From CAZTUH01 sp964616175 (GTDB lineage Bacteria > Pseudomonadota > Gammaproteobacteria > Burkholderiales > Burkholderiaceae_B): a DNA stretch of 64,000 nucleotides. Positions 7,595 through 16,164 of the stretch are shown in pieces. Below the pieces are notes generated by a model that saw only the letters and a list, made by a program, of their open reading frames with translations, had not been told where the DNA came from and did not search any database. Positions within the stretch are counted from its first letter, which is position 1; every line of letters begins with the position of its first letter. The stretch is from NCBI GenBank assembly GCA_964616175.1, contig CAZTUH010000003.1, forward strand, positions 62,001 through 126,000, read 5' to 3'. The position numbers were made by a program, and so were the translations under genes.

Positions 7595-10015
7595 ATGTCT
7601 GCCAGCCAGGCTTTACCTTCTGAATCAATCGAACTTCCTCTTCTGCCATTGCGCGATGTCGTTGTGTTTCCTCACATGGTTATACCACTTTTTGTTGGTC
7701 GTCCTCGCTCGATTAAAGCACTTGAAGCAGTTATGGAAGCTGGAAAGAACATCATGCTCTCAGCTCAAAAATCAGCTGGAAAAGATGAACCATTACCAGA
7801 AGATGTTTATGAAGTTGGTTGTATATCTAATATTCTGCAAATTCTAAAATTACCTGACGGTACAGTAAAGGTTTTGATTGAAGGTTCGAATCGTGCAATT
7901 ATTAGAAAAATTAAAGATTCGGAATCATACTTTGTATGCGAGGTAGATCCAATTCCCTCTGTTTTAGAAGAGAATGCTGAAATAGAGGGATTGAGCCGTG
8001 CTGTTGTAACACAATTTGAACAGTATGTTAAATTAAATAAAAAAGTTCCAACAGAAATTCTAACTTCCTTGTCATCAACAGATGATATAAGCCGGTTGGC
8101 AGATACAATTTCAACTCATTTACCTCTAAAACTTGATCAAAAGCAAAAGATACTCGAGACAACAGCTGTTTCTGGAAGGTTGGAAATTTTGTTGAATCAA
8201 CTAGAAACAGAAATTAATATACTTCAAGTTGAGAAACGAATCCGGGGTAGAGTTAAAAAGCAGATGGAGAAAAGCCAACGTGATTACTACCTAAATGAAC
8301 AAGTGAAAGCCATACAAAAGGAGCTTGGTGAAGGTGAGGATGGAGCAGATCTTGAAGAATTAGAGAAGAAGATCTCTATTACTGAGATGCCAAAAGAAGC
8401 CCGAAGAAAGATGGAACAGGAGTTGAAAAAACTTAAATTAACTCCTCCTATGTCTGCTGAAGCAACTGTTGTTCGGAACTATATAGATACATTTATAAGT
8501 TTACCCTGGAAAAAAAAGAGTAAAATTAGCAAGTCAATCAAAAATGCAGAAATAGTTTTAAACAATGATCACTATGGTCTAGAAAAAGTTAAAGAAAGAA
8601 TTCTTGAATATCTTGCTGTTCAACAACGTGCAAGAAAAGCTAAGGCTCCTATTCTTTGTTTGGTCGGTCCACCAGGAGTTGGGAAGACTTCTCTTGGCCA
8701 ATCTATTGCAAAATCTACTAATCGGAAATTTGTTCGAATGGCATTAGGTGGGGTTCGTGATGAAGGGGAGATTCGTGGACATCGACGAACTTATATAGGT
8801 TCTATGCCTGGAAAAATTTTACAGAATATATCAAAAATTGGAGTTCGAAACCCATTATTTTTATTAGATGAAATTGATAAGCTTGGGATGGATTTTCGAG
8901 GAGATCCTTCGTCTGCATTGTTAGAAGTTTTGGATCCTGAGCAAAATCATACATTTCAAGATCATTACATTGAAATTGATTTTGATCTCTCAGATGTTAT
9001 GTTTGTAGCAACAAGTAATACTTTGAATATTTCTCCTGCTTTGCTAGATCGTATGGAGATAATTCGATTATCAGGCTATACAGAGGAAGAAAAAACTTAC
9101 ATTGCTCAGAACCATTTATTACCTAAATTAATGAAAAATAATGGTGTTAATGAAAATGAATTAAGAATTGAACAATCTGCCATCCGTGATATTGTTCGTT
9201 ACTATACTAGAGAGGCTGGAGTGAGGGCTCTAGAACGTGAGATAGGAAAGATATGTAGAAAAATGGTTAGAAAATTGGTAACTGCGCAGGAAGAACATTT
9301 CGTTTTTAATTCCAAAACCAATGAAACAGAACCTAAAAATGATAAGAAACTTACAGTAGTTGATTGTGAGAATTTGACAGATTACTTAGGGGTTAAAAGA
9401 TATGACTTTGGTATAGCAGAACAAGAAAATCGGATAGGACAAGTCACAGGACTTGCATGGACGGAGGTTGATGGTGATTTGCTAACTATTGAAGTGGCAG
9501 ATATGGCAGGTAAGGGTTGTATTCAGAGGACTGGTTCCCTAGGAGATGTAATGAAGGAATCAGTAGAAGCAGCACGAACTGTTGTACGTTCAAGGACTGC
9601 TTCTTTAGGTCTGCCAGACAGTGTTTTTGAAAAACATGATATGCATGTTCATGTTCCAGAAGGGGCTATACCAAAAGATGGACCATCAGCAGGGATTGCT
9701 ATTACAACTGCAATGGTTTCAGCCTTATCAAAAATCCCAGTTCGTTTTGGTTTGGCTATGACAGGAGAGATAACTTTACGGGGCGAAGTTCTTCCTATTG
9801 GAGGATTAAAAGAGAAGCTACTAGCAGCCCATCGCGGAGGTATAAAAACTGTTTTAATTCCTGAACAAAATCAAAAGGATCTTTTAGAAATTCCTGATAA
9901 CGTAAGGAAGTCTTTGGAAATTATACCTGTCCGTTGGATTGAAAAAGTTCTTGAATTGTCTTTGGAGAAGAATCCAAAAACACTCAAGAAAACTCGCAAG
10001 AAAACGCAAGCTTAA
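7595..10015 (+). CDS. lon: ATP-dependent protease Lon
   Basis: Cytoplasmic AAA+ protease degrading misfolded and regulatory proteins. From ATG 7595 it is 806 residues, normal for the family, with TGAGGA eight bases upstream; an in-frame TTG further upstream (7565) is less likely. The LON substrate-binding domain (SIELPLLPLRDVVVFP) comes first. It is followed by a coiled-coil stretch, Walker A GPPGVGKTS, Walker B FLLDEIDK and the C-terminal peptidase domain with the catalytic serine in KDGPSAGIAI and lysine in GLKEKLLAA. It ends in a lysine-rich tail and converges on the aminotransferase gene. Confidence 0.97.
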   Translation: MSASQALPSESIELPLLPLRDVVVFPHMVIPLFVGRPRSIKALEAVMEAGKNIMLSAQKSAGKDEPLPEDVYEVGCISNILQILKLPDGTVKVLIEGSNRAIIRKIKDSESYFVCEVDPIPSVLEENAEIEGLSRAVVTQFEQYVKLNKKVPTEILTSLSSTDDISRLADTISTHLPLKLDQKQKILETTAVSGRLEILLNQLETEINILQVEKRIRGRVKKQMEKSQRDYYLNEQVKAIQKELGEGEDGADLEELEKKISITEMPKEARRKMEQELKKLKLTPPMSAEATVVRNYIDTFISLPWKKKSKISKSIKNAEIVLNNDHYGLEKVKERILEYLAVQQRARKAKAPILCLVGPPGVGKTSLGQSIAKSTNRKFVRMALGGVRDEGEIRGHRRTYIGSMPGKILQNISKIGVRNPLFLLDEIDKLGMDFRGDPSSALLEVLDPEQNHTFQDHYIEIDFDLSDVMFVATSNTLNISPALLDRMEIIRLSGYTEEEKTYIAQNHLLPKLMKNNGVNENELRIEQSAIRDIVRYYTREAGVRALEREIGKICRKMVRKLVTAQEEHFVFNSKTNETEPKNDKKLTVVDCENLTDYLGVKRYDFGIAEQENRIGQVTGLAWTEVDGDLLTIEVADMAGKGCIQRTGSLGDVMKESVEAARTVVRSRTASLGLPDSVFEKHDMHVHVPEGAIPKDGPSAGIAITTAMVSALSKIPVRFGLAMTGEITLRGEVLPIGGLKEKLLAAHRGGIKTVLIPEQNQKDLLEIPDNVRKSLEIIPVRWIEKVLELSLEKNPKTLKKTRKKTQA

Positions 10016-10027
10016 ATTGCCTTAGCC

Positions 10028-10056
10028 ATGATGTTTTGAAGATTGAAAAACATCAT
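10028..10056. terminator. Hairpin between convergent lon and aminotransferase genes
   Basis: Ten-base perfect arms ATGATGTTTT (10028-10037) and AAAACATCAT (10047-10056) enclose a nine-base loop, just after the lon stop and overlapping the stop of the reverse-strand aminotransferase gene. No long T-tract follows on either strand, so this is a candidate bidirectional terminator or RNA-end stabiliser rather than a textbook one. Confidence 0.45.
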
Positions 10057-11294
10057 AGCTGGCTTACATTCCTATTTTCAATAATTGTTGAAGCAATTCC
10101 ATGAGCAACTTTTTCTATGTTCTTTTGATTTAATGCAGCTATACAAATCCTACCATTTGGTATAATATAGATGCCATGGTTTCTGCGCAAATAATGAACT
10201 TCAGATTCATTCAATCCTGAATATGAAAACATTCCACGTTGTTTCATTATGAAATGAAAGTTTCCAATTCCCTTAGCTTCAAGTTTTTCAGCAAGCATTT
10301 TTCTCATTAAATAAATTCGATTTTTCATTTGTTCTAATTCTATTTTCCATAAAGAAAAAAGATTGGAACTATTTAAAATAGAAGAAATTATAGCAGCTCC
10401 ATGTTTTGGAGGGTTAGAATATGTAGTTCGAATGATATGTTTTAAGTGACTTAAGACTTTAGAGCTTTCGTCATTGTTTTTTGTCACAATAGTTAATGCA
10501 CCAACTCGTTCTCCATACAAGGAAAATGATTTTGAAAATGAAGAACTAATAAAAGTAGGTCCTACTGATTCGGAGAACATGCGAACAACAGAAGCATCAG
10601 CATCCAAATTTTCACCTAAGCCTTGGTAAGCCATGTCAAGAAAAGGAATTAGTTCATTATTTCGTATGGTTTTTATAATTTCTTCCCATTCCGAAATTCT
10701 CGGATCTATTCCGGTTGGGTTATGGCAACATGCATGTAGAACAACTATGGATTTTGGGCTTGCTTTTTTTAAGCAAGAAATCATGCCCTCGAAGTTTAAA
10801 ATTCGCAAATTATTATCATAATAAGGATATGTTTCTATAAAGAAACCAGCCCTTTTGAATAATGCACGGTGATTTTCCCAGCTTGGATCACTGATTAGAA
10901 CTTTCGATTTCGGTAAAAATTGCTTCAAAAAATCAGCTCCAATTTTTAGTGCACCAGTTCCTCCTAAGGTCTGTACTGTCAGCACACGTTTTTGTTCGAC
11001 CAAATCTGATTTTTTCCCAAATAAAAGAGCTTGAGTACCTCTATTATATTCTGGAAGCCCTTCAATTGGTAAGTATCCCCGTGGGGCTGATGATTTGACA
11101 TAACTAAGTTCGGCTTCCTGAACTGCTTGCAGTAAAGGAACCTTTCCATATTCATTATAATAAACTCCAACACCAAGATTTACTTTATCTTGACATTTAT
11201 CGGAATTAAACTGCTCGGTTAGACCAAGAATTGGATCTCTTGATGCATGTTCTAATGATTCAAAAAAGTCGTTCATAGGTTTGTTTATCATCAA
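10053..11294 (-). CDS. tyrB: Aromatic-amino-acid / aspartate aminotransferase
   Basis: Class I PLP aminotransferase of the AspC/TyrB subgroup: MNDFFESLEHASRDPILGLTEQFN, HACCHNPTGIDP and the PLP lysine in SSSFSKSFSLYGERVGAL. It moves amino groups between glutamate and aspartate, tyrosine or phenylalanine. The frame gives 413 residues. ATG 11276 (MNDFF...) fits homologue N-termini better than 11294, and neither has a strong ribosome-binding site. TyrB versus AspC cannot be settled by eye. A neighbouring alaC is a pseudogene in this genome, so this enzyme may carry more of the transamination load. Confidence 0.88.
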   Translation of the reverse strand: MMINKPMNDFFESLEHASRDPILGLTEQFNSDKCQDKVNLGVGVYYNEYGKVPLLQAVQEAELSYVKSSAPRGYLPIEGLPEYNRGTQALLFGKKSDLVEQKRVLTVQTLGGTGALKIGADFLKQFLPKSKVLISDPSWENHRALFKRAGFFIETYPYYDNNLRILNFEGMISCLKKASPKSIVVLHACCHNPTGIDPRISEWEEIIKTIRNNELIPFLDMAYQGLGENLDADASVVRMFSESVGPTFISSSFSKSFSLYGERVGALTIVTKNNDESSKVLSHLKHIIRTTYSNPPKHGAAIISSILNSSNLFSLWKIELEQMKNRIYLMRKMLAEKLEAKGIGNFHFIMKQRGMFSYSGLNESEVHYLRRNHGIYIIPNGRICIAALNQKNIEKVAHGIASTIIENRNVSQL

Positions 11295-11380
11295 ACTTGT
11301 AATAGTAAATTGTTTAAAATAAGGTTTTCCTTAATAAATCTTATAAAAAATGATAAGGAAGTATAGACACGGAGTGTAAC

Positions 11381-13429
11381 ATGCCAAAGTCAGGATTGGT
11401 TAGTTTTCCAGATAGTCCATTCAAACTTTATCAGCCATATTCCCCAGCTGGGGATCAACCTAATGCCATATCAGAACTTATTTTAGGGCTTAGAAAAGGA
11501 TTGGAAAGACAAATATTGTTAGGGGTTACTGGCTCTGGAAAAACTTATACCATGGCTAATATCATTGCAAAGTTTGGGAAACCTGCAATTATACTCGCTC
11601 CTAATAAAACATTAGCAGCTCAGCTTTATTCTGAGATGAGAGAATACTTCCCAAATAATGCAGTAGAATACTTTGTTTCATATTATGATTATTATCAACC
11701 AGAGTTTTATATTCCTAGCAAAGATCTTTATATTGAAAAAGATTCCTCTGTTAGTATTCAAGTAGAACAGATGCGTTTATCAGCAACAAAAAACCTTCTT
11801 GAAAGAAAAGATACCATCATTATTGCTACTGTTTCATGTATTTATGGAATAGGTGATCCTTCCGAATATCCAAGAATGTCATTAATCTTGCAAAAAGGAG
11901 GCATCATTTCAAGAGAAACGCTTCTTTTTCGTTTAATATCGATGCAATATGCTCGTGATGATCTAGGATTTTCAAGGGGAAAATTTAGGGTTCTTGGAAA
12001 TATTATAGATGTGTTTCCTGCTGAAAATTCTGAATCAGCAATTCGCATTCAGATTAGTGACGATAATAATCAAATAAACATACTCCAGGTCCTTGACCCG
12101 TTAACTGGAAAGATTCAAGATAATCTCAAAATTTTTACTATATATCCTGCTTCTCATTATGTTATATCGCGAAAAAAAGTTCTTGATGCAATGGAGACAA
12201 TTAAGCAAGAACTTCGTGAACAAGTTAAATGCTTAATGAATTCTGGACTTTTGCTTGAAGCAGAGCGCTTAGAGCAAAAAACAATGTTTGACTTAGAGAT
12301 GTTACAAGAAATAGGTTATTGTAAGGGAATTGAACATTACTCAAGACATTTATCAAAATCAAAACCAGGAGAACCCCCAGCAACTCTCATTGATTATCTT
12401 CCGAAAGGTTCATTGATGTTTATTGATGAGAGTCATATAACTGTTGGTCAGCTATCTGGCATGTTTCATGGTGATCGGTCTCGCAAGCAAACGTTGATAG
12501 ATTATGGTTTTCGTCTTCCCTCTGCATTGGATAATCGTCCATTATGTTTGGAAGAATTTGAATCTCGCATGCCACAATGCATATTTGTTTCAGCAACACC
12601 ATCAGTTTATGAGATAAAACATGCAGATAACATAGTGGAACAACTTGTTAGACCAACAGGTCTTGTGGATCCAATAGTAGAAGTTCGTCCAGCAACATTT
12701 CAAATAGATAACCTGCTTGATGAGATTAAGAAAAACATTTCAATAAAAGAACGGGTCATAGTTATAACATTAACTAAACGAATAGCTGAGAAACTTACTG
12801 ATTTTCTTTTCGAACATGGCATTAAAGTTAGATATTTGCATTCAGATATTGCTACGATAGAACGGACAGAAATAATAAGAGATCTTCGTCTTGGGATTTT
12901 TGACGTGTTAATTGGCATAAATTTATTGCGTGAAGGAATAGATATTCCCGAAGCTTCTTTGGTTGCAATTTTAGATGCTGATAAAGAAGGTTTTCTTCGT
13001 TCTGAACGAAGTCTCATTCAAACTATAGGACGGGTAGCTCGAAATTTAAATGGACGTGCCATTTTATATGCGAACAAAATGACAGATTCGATGGTTAAAG
13101 CGATTAATGAAACCAGGAGAAGAAGGCAAAAACAATTAGAATTCAATAAAAGAAACTCAATAATAGCTCGGAATGTATATAAATCTGTGAAGGTACCGAT
13201 TTTGGAATTGCCAGTTAAGGATAAGGAAATTAATCCTATTAAGAATGAAAACAAAAAACTAGAAACGTTTAGAAATAAGAAAGAATTAGAAAAAGAAATA
13301 AAAAGACTAAAAAAACAAATGATTAAATATGCAGAAAATCTTGAGTTTGAAAATGCAACAGAAATTCGAGATATATTAAAGAAATTAACTGAGAGAGAAG
13401 AAACTTCTAAGAATAGCTCGCATAGTTAA
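11381..13429 (+). CDS. uvrB: UvrABC system protein B
   Basis: Damage-recognition helicase of nucleotide excision repair: it loads with UvrA, verifies the lesion and recruits UvrC. The 682 residues begin with the family's SPFKLYQPYSPAGDQPNAI. Walker A GVTGSGKTYT lies near 47, the beta-hairpin region YFVSYYDYYQPEFY follows, then VFVSATPS, helicase motif VI QTIGRVARN, and a C-terminal UVR motif (about 635-670, EKEIKRLKKQMIKYAENLEF) that binds UvrC. It is divergent from the aminotransferase gene, a conserved arrangement. The gene looks complete. Confidence 0.97.
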   Translation: MPKSGLVSFPDSPFKLYQPYSPAGDQPNAISELILGLRKGLERQILLGVTGSGKTYTMANIIAKFGKPAIILAPNKTLAAQLYSEMREYFPNNAVEYFVSYYDYYQPEFYIPSKDLYIEKDSSVSIQVEQMRLSATKNLLERKDTIIIATVSCIYGIGDPSEYPRMSLILQKGGIISRETLLFRLISMQYARDDLGFSRGKFRVLGNIIDVFPAENSESAIRIQISDDNNQINILQVLDPLTGKIQDNLKIFTIYPASHYVISRKKVLDAMETIKQELREQVKCLMNSGLLLEAERLEQKTMFDLEMLQEIGYCKGIEHYSRHLSKSKPGEPPATLIDYLPKGSLMFIDESHITVGQLSGMFHGDRSRKQTLIDYGFRLPSALDNRPLCLEEFESRMPQCIFVSATPSVYEIKHADNIVEQLVRPTGLVDPIVEVRPATFQIDNLLDEIKKNISIKERVIVITLTKRIAEKLTDFLFEHGIKVRYLHSDIATIERTEIIRDLRLGIFDVLIGINLLREGIDIPEASLVAILDADKEGFLRSERSLIQTIGRVARNLNGRAILYANKMTDSMVKAINETRRRRQKQLEFNKRNSIIARNVYKSVKVPILELPVKDKEINPIKNENKKLETFRNKKELEKEIKRLKKQMIKYAENLEFENATEIRDILKKLTEREETSKNSSHS

Positions 13430-13504
13430 TAAGAGAAAATTGGATTGTATTTTGAACAGTTTATACATTTTCAACAAAATGAAAAAAATTTAATATTCTC
13501 GATG

Positions 13505-13560
13505 GATTCTTCAAACCAATTTTTGGTGTAAAAATTAATTTGAAGAATCTTTTGATGTTT
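13505..13560 (+). terminator. Probable rho-independent terminator of uvrB
   Basis: Perfect 11-base arms GATTCTTCAAA (13505-13515) and TTTGAAGAATC (13539-13549) are separated by 23 bases that can form an inner CCAA/TTGG hairpin. They are followed by TTTTGATG and a seven-T run. The position, 75 bases after the uvrB stop and before iscS, suits a terminator insulating the isc operon. The large loop lowers confidence. Confidence 0.5.
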
Positions 13561-13617
13561 TTTTATCAATTAGTGATAAAATATTTACAGTAGTTAAAGT
13601 GTAAGAGGATCAGAAAA

Positions 13618-14823
13618 ATGGATTCAATTTATTTAGATTATTCAGCTACTACCCCAGTAGATTCTCGTGTTGTTGAAAAAATGATTCCATGGTTATCCAA
13701 GAATTTTGGAAATTCTGCATCTAGGAGTCATTCATTTGGCTGGGAAGCTGAAAATGCTGTTGAAACAGCACGTGCTGAGGTAGCAAGTTTAGTAAATGCA
13801 GATCCTCGTGAAATTATATGGACTTCTGGTGCTACTGAGTCTAATAATTTAGCAATTAAAGGAGCGGCTAGTTTTTACTCTGGTAAAGGCAAGCATATTG
13901 TTACGCTCAAAACTGAACATAAAGCTGTGCTTGATACCTGTCGCGATTTAGAACGAAAAGGATTTGAAGTAACTTATCTTGATGTTATGGATAATGGTTT
14001 GTTGAACTTAGATTTATTCAAATCTGCTGTACGTCCTGATACCATTTTGGTATCGGTTATGATGGTTAATAATGAGATTGGAGTCATACAAGATATTGAT
14101 GCTATAGGACGTTTTTGCCGTGAGAATGGTATAATTTTTCATGTTGATGCTGCGCAAGCTGCAGGAAAAGTAGAGATTGATTTAAAAAGCATTCAGGTTG
14201 ACCTAATGTCATTCTCAGCTCACAAAATTTATGGACCAAAGGGAATTGGGGCGCTTTATATATGCAGAAGACCCCGAATACGTTTAGAGGCACAGATTCA
14301 TGGAGGAGGACATGAACGAGGTTTCCGTTCTGGTACAATTCCAACCCATCAAGTTGTTGGGATGGGAGAAGCTTTCCGAATTGCAAAAGAAGAAATGATG
14401 ATTGAAAGGATTCGAATTAAGAATTTGCGAGATCGTTTATGGGATGGCATTTCTGAAATAGAAGAATCATATCTGAATGGAGATATGCATCGTCGGATAC
14501 CACATAATCTAAATGTAAGTTTCAACTATATTGAAGGAGAATCTCTCATGATGGCTATCAAGGAATTAGCTGTTTCTAGTGGATCAGCTTGTACTTCAGC
14601 TAGTCTCGAACCATCTTATGTTTTGAGGGCTTTGGGAAGAAATAGTGAGCTAGCTCATAGTTCTATTCGTTTTACAATTGGTCGTTTCTCAACTAATCAG
14701 GAAATTGATTATGCTGTTCAAATTTTGAAAGAACAAGTTGAGAAATTAAGAGATATGTCTCCACTTTGGGAAATGGTCAAAAATGGCATTGATTTAAATT
14801 CTGTTCAATGGTCTTCACATTAA
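13618..14823 (+). CDS. iscS: Cysteine desulfurase IscS
   Basis: PLP enzyme that takes sulfur from cysteine as a persulfide for Fe-S clusters, thiolated tRNA and cofactors. In this 401-residue protein the PLP lysine is K203 (SAHKIYGPKG) and the active-site cysteine is C325 (SSGSACTSASLEPS), close to the E. coli positions. AGAGGA lies eight bases before the ATG. It heads iscS-iscU-iscA-hscB-hscA-fdx, but the iscR repressor gene that normally precedes it is absent. Confidence 0.98.
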   Translation: MDSIYLDYSATTPVDSRVVEKMIPWLSKNFGNSASRSHSFGWEAENAVETARAEVASLVNADPREIIWTSGATESNNLAIKGAASFYSGKGKHIVTLKTEHKAVLDTCRDLERKGFEVTYLDVMDNGLLNLDLFKSAVRPDTILVSVMMVNNEIGVIQDIDAIGRFCRENGIIFHVDAAQAAGKVEIDLKSIQVDLMSFSAHKIYGPKGIGALYICRRPRIRLEAQIHGGGHERGFRSGTIPTHQVVGMGEAFRIAKEEMMIERIRIKNLRDRLWDGISEIEESYLNGDMHRRIPHNLNVSFNYIEGESLMMAIKELAVSSGSACTSASLEPSYVLRALGRNSELAHSSIRFTIGRFSTNQEIDYAVQILKEQVEKLRDMSPLWEMVKNGIDLNSVQWSSH

Positions 14824-14851
14824 TTTTAATTTGTAAAAAATGGAGTAAGGT

Positions 14852-15253
14852 ATGACATATAGTGCTAAAGTTTTAGATCATTATGAAAATCCACGTAACG
14901 TTGGTTCGTTTGAAAAAACTGATGAAACTGTTGGAGTTGGAATGGTTGGAGCCCCAGCCTGTGGCGATGTTATGAAATTGCAAATCAAAGTTGATAAATC
15001 AGAAGTTATTCAAGATGCTAAGTTTAAAACTTATGGTTGTGGTTCAGCAATTGCTTCAAGCTCTCTAATGACTGAATGGGTTAAAGGAAAAACTCTTGAT
15101 CAGGTATTGAAAATTCGCAATACAGAGATTGTAGAAGAATTATCTTTACCTCCTGTAAAAGTTCATTGTTCAATTCTTGCCGAAGATGCAATTAGAGCTG
15201 CAGTTCAGGATTATAGAAAAAAACAAAGTATCCATTTGCCTGTGCAAGAATAG
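14852..15253 (+). CDS. iscU: Fe-S cluster scaffold protein IscU
   Basis: Scaffold on which [2Fe-2S] clusters are built before HscA/HscB-driven release. The 133 residues keep the three ligand cysteines C37 (GAPACGD), C63 (YGCGSA) and C106 (KVHCS), D39, and the LPPVK motif (99-103) that HscA recognises. It is 28 bases after iscS, with GGAGTAAGG before the ATG. Confidence 0.98.
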   Translation: MTYSAKVLDHYENPRNVGSFEKTDETVGVGMVGAPACGDVMKLQIKVDKSEVIQDAKFKTYGCGSAIASSSLMTEWVKGKTLDQVLKIRNTEIVEELSLPPVKVHCSILAEDAIRAAVQDYRKKQSIHLPVQE

Positions 15254-15285
15254 AATATTCAGTCAAATGAGGAAGAGGTAAGGTT

Positions 15286-15609
15286 ATGTCTGTCATTCTA
15301 ACAAAAAAAGCAGCTATTCATATTGATTCTTATTTAAAAAACCGTGGTTATGGATTAGGGATCCGTTTAGGGATTCGTATGACAGGTTGTTCTGGGATGG
15401 CATATAAATTAGAATATGTCGATAAATTAGAGCCTAATGATCAGGTTTTTGAAAATTTTGGTGTGAAGATTTTTGTTGATCAATCGAGCCTTGTGTATCT
15501 AAATGGTATTGAACTTGATTATGCTAGGGATGGTTTGAAAGAGGGATTTCTATTTAAAAATCCTAATGAGAAAGCTACCTGTGGATGTGGAGAATCTTTT
15601 ACGGTGTAA
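15286..15609 (+). CDS. iscA: A-type iron-sulfur carrier IscA
   Basis: Carrier that delivers Fe-S clusters, notably [4Fe-4S], to target enzymes. At 107 residues it has the three conserved cysteines exactly at C35, C99 and C101 (MTGCSGMAY; TCGCGESF). GAGGAAGAGG precedes the start. It sits between iscU and hscB. IscA rather than ErpA follows from the operon position. Confidence 0.96.
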   Translation: MSVILTKKAAIHIDSYLKNRGYGLGIRLGIRMTGCSGMAYKLEYVDKLEPNDQVFENFGVKIFVDQSSLVYLNGIELDYARDGLKEGFLFKNPNEKATCGCGESFTV

Positions 15610-15615
15610 TTCTTT

Positions 15616-16155
15616 GTGATTGATACGATTGATAAAAAAGACTATTTTGATTTGTTTGAATTACCTGCAAAATTTTCAATAGACACCGAGAGTTTAAAAC
15701 TTTCTTGGTTATCCATTGCATCTAGCATTCATCCAGATCATTGTTCTAATGATATGGTTTCATCTGAGATTGCTTTTGCTAACCTTTCTATGTCATTCGT
15801 TAATGAGGCATATAAGAAATTAAAAGATCCTCTTTTAAGGGCGGTTTATCTTTGCGAAAGAGCAGGAGTAGTTTTTGGGAAAGAAACATTGGATGATAGC
15901 ATGCATTCAGATTTTCTTTGTCGGCAGATTGAGTGGTATGATAGGATCCAACAAGCTAATTGTGATATAAATCGGTTGGAAATTCTCCATGCTGAATTGA
16001 GCGAAGCAATGGAAAATATCCAAAATTCTTTAATTGATCTATTAGACAATTTAAAAGATTATGAAACAGCTGCAAGGAAAATTCGTGAATGGATATTCTT
16101 AAGAAAAACTATGAGTTTACTAAAATCTATTCAAATGAATCTTCTACTTAATTAA
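15616..16155 (+). CDS. hscB: Fe-S co-chaperone HscB (J-domain protein)
   Basis: J-protein that brings IscU to HscA and stimulates its ATPase. The 179-residue protein has an N-terminal J domain with the HPD tripeptide at 39-41 (SIHPDHCS) and a C-terminal helical IscU-binding domain. The start is GTG 15616, six bases after the iscA stop; no ATG fits. It lies ten bases ahead of hscA. Sequence conservation outside the J domain is low, as usual for HscB. Confidence 0.92.
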   Translation: MIDTIDKKDYFDLFELPAKFSIDTESLKLSWLSIASSIHPDHCSNDMVSSEIAFANLSMSFVNEAYKKLKDPLLRAVYLCERAGVVFGKETLDDSMHSDFLCRQIEWYDRIQQANCDINRLEILHAELSEAMENIQNSLIDLLDNLKDYETAARKIREWIFLRKTMSLLKSIQMNLLLN

Positions 16156-16164
16156 AGAAATAGA

